Source: Lachnospiraceae bacterium (GTDB taxonomy: Bacteria > Bacillota > Clostridia > Lachnospirales > Lachnospiraceae). From it: a stretch of 40,793 bases of DNA. Location: positions 1 through 40,793 of the forward strand of contig CAAEMT010000022.1 of the NCBI GenBank assembly GCA_900757145.1, written 5' to 3'. This document shows, one piece after another, positions 16,344 to 23,936 of the stretch (position 1 is the stretch's first letter; every line of letters starts with the position of its first letter). The notes under the pieces were generated by a model. The model saw only the letters and a program-made list of their open reading frames with translations. It did not search any database and was not told the DNA's origin. The position numbers were made by a program, and so were the translations under genes.

Positions 16344-18239
16344 CTACTCCGCTTTATAATCTCCGTATTCTCCAAGATCCATCAGCACGATACTGTGACT
16401 CGTCCTGCGCTGGCTGACCGGAATCATCTGCATATAATCTCCGTACAGATACGTCAGGTATTTGTCATACTCCTTCGGAACAGGGAACTTATATCCTTCA
16501 AAATCTACATAAACAGCTTCTTCCAGCCACTTCGCCGGAAAAGCGCCGCGCTTTAGATTTCGTCCCATCCCGTCATACAGGTAATCGCTCTTTTTATTCT
16601 TAAAAAATGTAAGGCAGAAATTCTGCGCCCAAAGCGCGAAACGCATCGGGATCAGATATTTCGCATGATCGACGATCTTACAAATGATCGGATGGGCGCC
16701 TCCGCCCTTAATATCCGTATCACCCCACTTATTGAACACAATAGAACGTGTCAGCATCGTTGCCATCAAATGAAGCTTCTGCGACCATTTGTGCTGCCCC
16801 GTCTTATCGTGGGAGAGCACATCGAAAAATATCCCGTTGTGCATATTGAGAAAATGTCCCGTAAACTCCGTTGCAAACATCGTATTATTGATGCGAAGCT
16901 TCGTAAACGGATTATAATTCCCCTTCTCTGTATGGGGAAGCTGTAAGAAAATATTGTCCGGCAGCTCCTCCTGTACAACGCTTTGGAACTTATCGTAATC
17001 CTCCCGAAGCATCATCACATCGGCATCGTCATCCCACGGAATAAATCCGTGATGACGGATTGCGCCGAGCAGAGTCCCTCCTGCCAGAAAATATTTGATA
17101 TTATGCTTTTTGCATATCCGGTCAATCTCCAACAGATAGCCCAGCAATATTTGCTGTACCTTATCGAGCTTCCCGAGATACGTATTATCAAAAATAAATA
17201 CTTCCCCCGTGTTCATCAGACTCTTTACGAGAATGATCGCGCCGTCCTCTGGCGATATGCGAGGTACAAAGCCATAATGCTCAATAAGCTGTGTATTGAG
17301 CCAGATGCCGTCCGGTAATGCTTCCTTTCGCTGCATCTCCTGCTCCTTTTCCCGCATCTCATCTTCACACATCCGGCCGCCCGTCATCGTCACGCGGCAT
17401 TTCTCGGGGAAATTATTATAAAATATCATTGCCAGCTCTCCCGCCGAAGCATCAGAGTCAGGTCCCGATACATTGAAAATCTTATTTTCCGGCGTCCGTA
17501 TAAGCACAAACTGGATCGCTGTCAGTACATCGTGGATACAGATATAGGAGCTGCGTTTTTCCGAAAGCGCAATCTCTACAGCTTCTCCTTTTACTGTTTT
17601 ATCTGCCAGATAAGAAACAAAATGCTCCATCATCGGAATGCATGGACCGTAGATCAGCCCCGTTCGCAGAATATTGTACGAAATCCCCGCCGCCTTCGCA
17701 GCCATCACAAAACGTCTCTCTATCTCCTGAAGAAAATACTGCGCCTCATAACCATCCGCACACGGATCAGTCATCCCCGCCTCATACTCTGAAGCGGCAA
17801 ATCCATGCGGAAGCTTTCCGTACACTCTTCCATCTGACAGGAGCAGAATACGCCTGCACGACAGCTTTGTGACCGCTCCAAGAAGTTTTTCAAACTCCTG
17901 CAGGTACGCAATAGATGCAAGGACTTTCGGTATTTTTTCACAGCAAAACCCGCTCAGGATCACATAATCTGCTTCCTCCGGTGAAAAGCCTTCCTCTGAA
18001 AAGACCTTCTCCATCCGCAGCTCTCCATCGGCTGCCGCAGCAGTCTCAACACGGATTCCGGCTTTCGCGCTGTCATTCCACGCCAGGAAAGACCAGGCGG
18101 CTGCCTGCAAAAGCTCCGGCTGACCGCCGATGAGCAGCACCCTTGCTCCCTTTATCTTTTCTTTGGGGATCAGCTCCGATCTTACAGGAGCCTGTGCCCA
18201 ATCCAGTTCAAATTCATTCAAATAATCACGCAGTAACAT
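16344..18239 (-). CDS. Degenerate SDR fused to LicD-family phosphotransferase
   Basis: A 631-residue two-domain protein. Residues 30-290 resemble an extended SDR/NAD-epimerase fold (VLLIGG, DGRVYGKLPHG, LRTGLIYGP, YICIHDVLTAIQFVL, FNVSGPD), but the glycine-rich loop and the YxxxK pair are not recognisable. From about residue 350 it is LicD, with the hallmark GTLLGAIRHHGFIPWDDD near 388. LicD proteins transfer phosphocholine or related phospho-groups onto surface glycans; no choline genes (licABC) are in view, so a polyol phosphate is equally possible. Start: the second ATG of ATGGCTATG is spaced properly from AAGGAT. It begins 9 bp after the preceding gene's stop. Confidence 0.87.
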   Translation of the reverse strand: MLLRDYLNEFELDWAQAPVRSELIPKEKIKGARVLLIGGQPELLQAAAWSFLAWNDSAKAGIRVETAAAADGELRMEKVFSEEGFSPEEADYVILSGFCCEKIPKVLASIAYLQEFEKLLGAVTKLSCRRILLLSDGRVYGKLPHGFAASEYEAGMTDPCADGYEAQYFLQEIERRFVMAAKAAGISYNILRTGLIYGPCIPMMEHFVSYLADKTVKGEAVEIALSEKRSSYICIHDVLTAIQFVLIRTPENKIFNVSGPDSDASAGELAMIFYNNFPEKCRVTMTGGRMCEDEMREKEQEMQRKEALPDGIWLNTQLIEHYGFVPRISPEDGAIILVKSLMNTGEVFIFDNTYLGKLDKVQQILLGYLLEIDRICKKHNIKYFLAGGTLLGAIRHHGFIPWDDDADVMMLREDYDKFQSVVQEELPDNIFLQLPHTEKGNYNPFTKLRINNTMFATEFTGHFLNMHNGIFFDVLSHDKTGQHKWSQKLHLMATMLTRSIVFNKWGDTDIKGGGAHPIICKIVDHAKYLIPMRFALWAQNFCLTFFKNKKSDYLYDGMGRNLKRGAFPAKWLEEAVYVDFEGYKFPVPKEYDKYLTYLYGDYMQMIPVSQRRTSHSIVLMDLGEYGDYKAE

Positions 18240-18247
18240 AGCCATCC

Positions 18248-19024
18248 TTACTTTCCTGTCAGTGTTTCTGTCTTTGTCGTATCTGTCACGATCCGCATCG
18301 GCGAAAGCGGTGAATGACTCTCATCCGGCAGTTCTGCACCCGGCAGATTATACGCCTCGCCCTTTTCGCCATACAAAAGTACGCGCAGCAGCGCTTCAGG
18401 CATACTCATTCCGCCCGTCACAGACACTCCCATATGCACCTTTTCGCCTAAACCTGCCTCGGACTCCTCAGTATATGTCTTTTCCCCCGCGGCTGTGCCT
18501 ATACGCGCGACTGCGATCTGCACACCCTCTTCCTTTGCCAGACGGTGCGCCAGATTCTCCGCGAAGCGAAGCCTTGCGGGAAGGTCATCCGAAATTGCAG
18601 TATGGCAGACGTATCCCAGATCCTGCTCTTTTCGCGCCTTTTCTTCTCCAAAGCATTTCCCGTATACGCAGTTTCCGCTTACAAACACTGCCGCCGCCGG
18701 ATTTTTTTTGGAAAGCACAGCAAACATTACTGTCAGATCATCTGCCGCGCGCTGCCCCTGCAGCCTGAAATCTTCCGGCTTCTGTGCTTCCCAGTCATCC
18801 TCATCCGGACATCCAAACAGGATCACATAGTCCCCCGACTCTGCCTTCTCCAGATCCCAGGATACGGCAAACGATTTTTCACTCTGCTCCGCAAGCTGCA
18901 AAAGCTGCTGCCCAAAACTTTTACGGCAGTTATTTTCTATACCTGCCAATATGATTTTTTTCCCGGCAAGCGCCCTTTGCAAATCCTCCGGCAAACACAT
19001 GCGCTTTCCAAATTCCTGCTCCAT
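18248..19024 (-). CDS. Divergent NAD-epimerase/SDR-like protein
   Basis: A 258-residue cytosolic protein that keeps the outline of an extended SDR (KKIILAGIENN, GDYVILFGCPDEDD, AAAVFVSGNCVYGK, VQIAVARIGTAAGE, GEAYNLPGAELPDE) but has lost GxxGxxG and the catalytic Tyr of YxxxK, the matching stretch reading RLRFAENLAHRLA. It may be a non-catalytic partner of the neighbouring SDR or of the SDR-LicD fusion, or an enzyme with another chemistry. The start at 19024 is preferred because AAGGAAGGAATACAG directly precedes it. It lies 57 bp after the intact SDR gene. Confidence 0.7.
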   Translation of the reverse strand: MEQEFGKRMCLPEDLQRALAGKKIILAGIENNCRKSFGQQLLQLAEQSEKSFAVSWDLEKAESGDYVILFGCPDEDDWEAQKPEDFRLQGQRAADDLTVMFAVLSKKNPAAAVFVSGNCVYGKCFGEEKARKEQDLGYVCHTAISDDLPARLRFAENLAHRLAKEEGVQIAVARIGTAAGEKTYTEESEAGLGEKVHMGVSVTGGMSMPEALLRVLLYGEKGEAYNLPGAELPDESHSPLSPMRIVTDTTKTETLTGK

Positions 19025-19080
19025 CTGTATTCCTTCCTTCTTACACATCGCTTTTTGCATTTTGAAGCATCCGCCTTTTA

Positions 19081-20154
19081 TCAGGCGTTCTCCTTCATAT
19101 ACTGCATCAGCCTCTCAAACATCTCCGGCAGATCCACCTGCGCTCTCCAGCCGAGCGCATTTATTTTTTCCGAATTGACAAGCATCCGCGACGTCGGCGC
19201 ATATCCGAACTGATTCGCATCCTCAGGAATATCAAAGACAAGGTGCGAACCGCTCTTTGGGTATTTCTCTATCAGCATCTGCGCCATCTCCCGAATGGAG
19301 CAGAATGTCTCCTGATTGGAGATATTATAAGCCTCGCCTGATGCTCCGCGAAGCAGTACCGTCAAAAGTCCGAGCACCGCATCCGATGTATAGCAGTAGC
19401 AGTGCGCTTTGCTTCCGTCTGTGTGGAGCACGATATCTGTTCCGTTCATGATGCTGCGGGCAAACTGCGCAAATACGCGGTTCTCATTTTTTGCGATCCC
19501 CGCGCCAAAAGTCTGCGCCAGCCGTGCAGTCCGCACCGGAACTCCGTATTCATGCGCATACGCTCCGCAGAGCCCCTCCGCCATACGCTTGCTTTCTGAA
19601 TAGCTGCTGCGCACCTGCAGCGGATCAATATAGCCGTAATCCGTCTCCCTGACATTGTAATGCTGGGCATCTACAACACCGTATGCCTCCATAGAGGAGA
19701 GATATACCATGCCGGAAACCCGTTTTTCTTTCGCGAATTTCAATACGTGCTCCGTCCCCTGAAACGTCGTCAGGATCGTTTCGACCGGACGATCAACAAA
19801 CTCCTTTGATGCTGTAACGCTCGCTGTATGAAAAATATAGTCGACTGCCCCATCGTACCGGATCGGTTGGCCTATGTCGCCCGTAACGATCTCCAGACCG
19901 TCCTGCATATAGTTTGCAAACTGCAGCTTTGCTTTTTCTTCGTTTCTCACAAAAGCAAGCACTTTCACTTTAAGATTTCTCGCCTGCGAGGCAGATATGA
20001 TCCCGCGTGCCAAAAGACTTCCCAAAAGCCCTGTCGCTCCGGTGATAAAGACGCTCTTTCCGGCAAGCAGCTCCCAATCTATCTGATCAGACGCGGCAAT
20101 CTGCTCCAGATCTCTTTGTAAAACTGAACTTTGTTCCCAGATTTTATTTTTCAT
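19081..20154 (-). CDS. NAD-dependent epimerase/dehydratase (extended SDR)
   Basis: Extended short-chain dehydrogenase of 357 residues, acting on a nucleotide-linked or phosphorylated sugar. SVFITGATGLLGS (residues 34-46) is the dinucleotide-binding loop, YIFHTASVTASKEF follows, and the catalytic triad is covered by YLSSMEAYG and YSESKRMAEG (YxxxK near 184). It ends with a C-terminal substrate domain (FGYAPTSRMLVNSEKINALGW). Its ATG lies inside the end of the cytidylyltransferase gene (11-bp overlap), so the two are translationally coupled. A role in making the alditol or sugar donor of the polymer is inferred. Confidence 0.9.
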   Translation of the reverse strand: MKNKIWEQSSVLQRDLEQIAASDQIDWELLAGKSVFITGATGLLGSLLARGIISASQARNLKVKVLAFVRNEEKAKLQFANYMQDGLEIVTGDIGQPIRYDGAVDYIFHTASVTASKEFVDRPVETILTTFQGTEHVLKFAKEKRVSGMVYLSSMEAYGVVDAQHYNVRETDYGYIDPLQVRSSYSESKRMAEGLCGAYAHEYGVPVRTARLAQTFGAGIAKNENRVFAQFARSIMNGTDIVLHTDGSKAHCYCYTSDAVLGLLTVLLRGASGEAYNISNQETFCSIREMAQMLIEKYPKSGSHLVFDIPEDANQFGYAPTSRMLVNSEKINALGWRAQVDLPEMFERLMQYMKENA

Positions 20155-20935
20155 TTTCAGCCTTCCCCTGTCTTTTATAGCGGTTCATTTTTGCTGCCAG
20201 ACGATCCGTCAGACCAAATCCAAACGCCTGCTCATTTTCCTTATACTGCAAAAGCGCGCGGAACATATAGACATCTTCCGGCGTAGTCACCTTGATATTT
20301 CCGCGGTTTCCGATCACCATATGCGGCTGTCTGCCAAGCGCGCGGTAAATCGTGCAGGCGTCCACCATATTCTCGTATCCCTCAGGAGTGCTGCGGATCG
20401 CCTCATGCGCTTCGATAATATCCTTTAGATAAAAACTCTGCGGAGCCTGTGCCGTATAGCTCTGCTTTCTAAGCGGCATCTCGTCCACCGTAGCGCCGTC
20501 TTTACTCACAAGCACCGTCTCATAGCAAAGCGTTGATGTGATCGCACTGCCATACTTTTTCACACTCTCAATATTGTCGCTGATCACTCCATACCCAACG
20601 ACAGGACGCACGCCGTCGTGGATCAGCACAACAGAATCCTGCGGATTTTCCTGCGCCGCCTTAGACAGCGCGTGATAGATAGAATCCTGCGCTGTTTCAC
20701 CGCCTTCTACGATTGCCGTAAGCTTGTCGATACGATAGTCGATCGCAAGCTGTTTTGCATAGCGGATATAATCGGCATTCATTGCCAGATAAATCTTATC
20801 TATCTCTTCATGCTCCTGAAAAAGCTGAAGCGTATGGATCAAGATCGGTTTTCCGTTGATCTCCAAAAACTGCTTCGGTACTCCTGCGCCCATGCGCACG
20901 CCGCTTCCTCCGGCAAAAATGATCGCAATATTCAT
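20144..20935 (-). CDS. IspD/TarI-family cytidylyltransferase
   Basis: Cytidylyltransferase of 263 residues, condensing CTP with a polyol phosphate. The CTP-binding loop IIFAGGSGVRMGAGVPKQFLE opens the protein; VEGGETAQDSIYHAL, VLIHDGVRPVV and VDACTIYRALG follow. IspD (MEP pathway) and TarI (ribitol-5-phosphate) share these motifs. I lean to a TarI-like role because it sits between a CDP-glycerol transferase and LicD/SDR genes, and the C-terminal portion after KVTTPEDVYMFRALL is longer than in IspD. Its ATG overlaps the stop of the upstream gene by 4 bp. Confidence 0.88.
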   Translation of the reverse strand: MNIAIIFAGGSGVRMGAGVPKQFLEINGKPILIHTLQLFQEHEEIDKIYLAMNADYIRYAKQLAIDYRIDKLTAIVEGGETAQDSIYHALSKAAQENPQDSVVLIHDGVRPVVGYGVISDNIESVKKYGSAITSTLCYETVLVSKDGATVDEMPLRKQSYTAQAPQSFYLKDIIEAHEAIRSTPEGYENMVDACTIYRALGRQPHMVIGNRGNIKVTTPEDVYMFRALLQYKENEQAFGFGLTDRLAAKMNRYKRQGKAENEK

Positions 20936-22071
20936 CTTTTACCTCCTTCACACAGCCCCGCAAGCTCCAGTATCCGCTGCGTCGCATGCCCATCGCATGC
21001 GCCGACGTACTTTTTGTGAAAGCTGTGTATCTCTTCTTTGTGGACTTTTACCCATGTTTCATATTCCCTCACGGCATCCGCAAGCTCTTTTTGCGTCTGC
21101 GCGAGCGGAAACGGTATTTTTCTATAATCGAGATAAAATCCTCTGTTATTCTCATATTCCTGCAGGTCTGGCGCAAACAAAACCGCCGCCTTTTCATATA
21201 ACAAATAATCAAACAAAACGGAAGAATAATCCGTAACAAGCACATCGGTCACCGGAAGAAGCTCCTCGGTCGGAATCTCACAGTTTGAAACCATACCGTG
21301 CGCATCAACGTGCGGATGCGCCTTTATGATCACATACCACGCATCGCCAAGCTCTCCTGCCGCTTCCCGCACCGCTTCCAGTCCTTCCAGACGCGGCATC
21401 GCCGCATTCCCCCGAAAGGTCGGCGCCCAGAGCATGATCTTCTTTCCTTTTGCCTGAGGGTATCTGCGATAAAAATCTGCACGGCATTTTTCGTTCCATG
21501 CCTCATCAAAGTAATAATCCGTCCTGCTCACTCCGGTCGCAAAAATACGCTCCTTCGGCATCCGAAGCGCCTGCGCGTGAACCGGCACGCAGATCTCGGC
21601 GCTGAGCGTCAGATACGAATAATTTCCGAACATATCGCCTCTGTAGTTTTTCGGAATATCCTGTCCTGTATCGTATGCGATCTTTTTCATCAGTCCGCAC
21701 GAATGCCACAGCTGCACAACAGTCGTCTCCTTACGCTTTTTGCACGCCGCCACCGGAAGATAGTAGTCACAGATAAATACGTACTGTGCCGTCGCATACG
21801 CTCTCATAAAGCGCAGCAAACATTTTGCCATCGCTCCAAAAGAAAGCTTTCCAAAATCACAGACAAACAGCTGCACGCTGCATTTTCCCTTCTCTTCCAG
21901 TTCGCTTACGGCTTCATACGCACGCCGCATCGAAAACGGCATCTGCCCGTGATGCGCATCCGCGAAAATGACAGAGCCTTCTCTCACAGGCGCATGGCGA
22001 AAACATTGGTAGACAAGCGGAAGCACTGCATTTTGCAAAAGCATTTTTATATACTGTTTGATGCGGAACAT
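20932..22071 (-). CDS. CDP-glycerol glycerophosphotransferase family protein, short form
   Basis: TagB/TagF-family polyol-phosphate transferase of 379 residues, consisting of the GT-B-like catalytic region only. Diagnostic motifs are VVQLWHSCGLMKKIAYD near residue 140, IMLWAPTFRG near 215, VIIKAHPHVD near 248 and VTDYSSVLFDYLLYEKAAVLF near 285. These enzymes use CDP-glycerol or CDP-ribitol to prime or extend wall teichoic acids at the cytoplasmic membrane face. The N-terminal hydrophobic/basic helix (FRIKQYIKMLLQNAVLPLVY) probably associates with the membrane. It is 17 bp from the next transferase gene. Confidence 0.92.
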   Translation of the reverse strand: MFRIKQYIKMLLQNAVLPLVYQCFRHAPVREGSVIFADAHHGQMPFSMRRAYEAVSELEEKGKCSVQLFVCDFGKLSFGAMAKCLLRFMRAYATAQYVFICDYYLPVAACKKRKETTVVQLWHSCGLMKKIAYDTGQDIPKNYRGDMFGNYSYLTLSAEICVPVHAQALRMPKERIFATGVSRTDYYFDEAWNEKCRADFYRRYPQAKGKKIMLWAPTFRGNAAMPRLEGLEAVREAAGELGDAWYVIIKAHPHVDAHGMVSNCEIPTEELLPVTDVLVTDYSSVLFDYLLYEKAAVLFAPDLQEYENNRGFYLDYRKIPFPLAQTQKELADAVREYETWVKVHKEEIHSFHKKYVGACDGHATQRILELAGLCEGGKR

Positions 22072-22088
22072 ACGCTCATCTCCTTTCC

Positions 22089-23936
22089 TTATGTTCTGCC
22101 GCCCCGCCTGCGCACTCTCTCGTACTGATACGCGTCCTCATAAATGCGGCGGCAGCTTTCACGGTCGTTATAAGCAAAAAAAGCGTCCTGCCGTCTGCGG
22201 TATTCTTCTTTTAGCATACAACCGTTTTCCATATAGGCGCACAGCGTATCTGTCAGCGCCTCTATATCCATACATATCTCTCCAAATCCCTGTTCTTCAT
22301 AAGAGAATCCTCCGTCCTCGTAATGCGGCGGCAGCTCCTTTGGATGAAAGTAGACGATCGGCTTTCTCATATACGCGAAATCAAACTGAACTCCGGAATA
22401 ATCCGTCACCATCAGACTGGACTGTGTCAGTATCTGCTCATAATCTACCTCCAGCGCAGTCCTGATCTCTATTCCTTCTCCTGATGTAAAATCCTTCTTC
22501 TGTGCGCTAAGTACCGGGTGAAGAAGATAGATAATCCGATATCCGTACTGCTTCGCAGCCTCGATCAGGCGCTCATTTTCCAAAAGGGACTGAAAAATAT
22601 AAAAATACTGTGTCTTTTGAAATTCGGGATTGTAGCCGCGCATCTCGCCCATGACAGAATGAACTGCGAGGTACGATCTCCATGTAGGCGTGATCAAAAT
22701 CTGTCTCTTGTCGTCATTTACCAGACCATCGTACCTCGGTATGCCGGTCAGCCGGAGCATTTGCGGCTTATAATCATATACGGCTTTCTGAAGATTTTCC
22801 ACCTCGCAGCGCGATGCGCAGTAGTATCGCTTGTTATTATTGACGGCTCGATTCGAATCAACTCTTAGATCCTGCACGGAAAGTCCGTGCTGGATACATG
22901 TATTCGCAGCACGCAGACGATCCTGCACAAAACGGACTTCCCAGTTATTGAAGCCGCAGAAGGAATTGACTCCGCTGTGCGTTCCGAATACCATTGATGC
23001 AAAAAGATACGAAAGCCTCTGTTTTTTGCTTCTATAAGGAAGCGGCGTATATCCCTCGCTTTTCAAACGCTCATAATCCGGCACATCTGCCCTGATCACA
23101 TAAACCGGAACAATACCCTCTCCGGCGCGGCTGCACATATACTTATAGAAATATTCTCCACAGTCTCCGCCCTTATACAGCTTGTCAAATGTGATCCAGA
23201 TATTTTTCTTTTCATAAAACGGATAGGAAAGCCAATAGCTGCACCGCATCAGAAACATCTTTCTGGAACCGTTCTTTGCGCAGAGTATTTCTTTCAAAAA
23301 CCGAAGCTCCTGCGCCATACGGGCGCATTTCCCTGCGCGCCGGATGCGCCATGCAAAGGGAAGCCTGCGCTCCCCTTTCCCGCAAACGCCGTCCGTCTTC
23401 GTCACGCCTGCTTCATGGGCACGACCGCCGTTTTTTTCATTCTCTGTCACATTCCTGCCGCCTGGGCGCTTCTTGCCTGCATCCCATGTCACCATGTAGG
23501 AGCACGGTTTTTTCTCATCATCTGTCCGAAAGCTCCACCAGCACTGCGAAAGCTCACTGTGAAGTCTCGCCTGATAAGCAGTCGCCAGTATCGCCATGCG
23601 GCGCTCTACACCGTCCGGCCCATAATAAAAAAATTCCAGATACTGATCCGCCTGGAGCGCATCAGCAGGGATCTGTGCAGCAAATGCCTGTCTGTCTGCA
23701 AACGTCTCTTTATCCACAGTCACCTGCGCATATCTTTCTGTCAGACGGACAGGGATCTCAAATACTCCGCGATGGTACGCCTGTGACTGCGAATCGGCTC
23801 TGCCGTCTGTCAGACAAAGCAGCAGCCTGCCGGACTTTAGAAGCTCTCTGTCCGCACTGCCGTCCAGACGCAGATATCCGTCTTCATATTCTAATACATC
23901 TATACTGACACAATACGGGGCAGCCGCTTCACTCAT
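22089..23936 (-). CDS. CDP-glycerol glycerophosphotransferase family protein, 615 residues
   Basis: A second polyol-phosphate transferase. The first 200 residues are an unassigned beta-rich-looking domain, with a basic linker (KKRPGGRNVTENEKNGGRAH) after about 150. From about residue 245 it is the TagF-type catalytic region: IWITFDKLYKGGDCGEYFY, CIQHGLSVQDLRV, LRLTGIPRYDGLV, LITPTWRSYL, YLLHPVLSAQ and MVTDYSGVQFDFAYMRKPIVYF. The same catalytic block recurs in the larger protein at 34775-37429, so the two are paralogues. Its ATG overlaps the previous gene's stop by 4 bp. It probably extends or decorates the polymer chain. Confidence 0.91.
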   Translation of the reverse strand: MSEAAAPYCVSIDVLEYEDGYLRLDGSADRELLKSGRLLLCLTDGRADSQSQAYHRGVFEIPVRLTERYAQVTVDKETFADRQAFAAQIPADALQADQYLEFFYYGPDGVERRMAILATAYQARLHSELSQCWWSFRTDDEKKPCSYMVTWDAGKKRPGGRNVTENEKNGGRAHEAGVTKTDGVCGKGERRLPFAWRIRRAGKCARMAQELRFLKEILCAKNGSRKMFLMRCSYWLSYPFYEKKNIWITFDKLYKGGDCGEYFYKYMCSRAGEGIVPVYVIRADVPDYERLKSEGYTPLPYRSKKQRLSYLFASMVFGTHSGVNSFCGFNNWEVRFVQDRLRAANTCIQHGLSVQDLRVDSNRAVNNNKRYYCASRCEVENLQKAVYDYKPQMLRLTGIPRYDGLVNDDKRQILITPTWRSYLAVHSVMGEMRGYNPEFQKTQYFYIFQSLLENERLIEAAKQYGYRIIYLLHPVLSAQKKDFTSGEGIEIRTALEVDYEQILTQSSLMVTDYSGVQFDFAYMRKPIVYFHPKELPPHYEDGGFSYEEQGFGEICMDIEALTDTLCAYMENGCMLKEEYRRRQDAFFAYNDRESCRRIYEDAYQYERVRRRGGRT

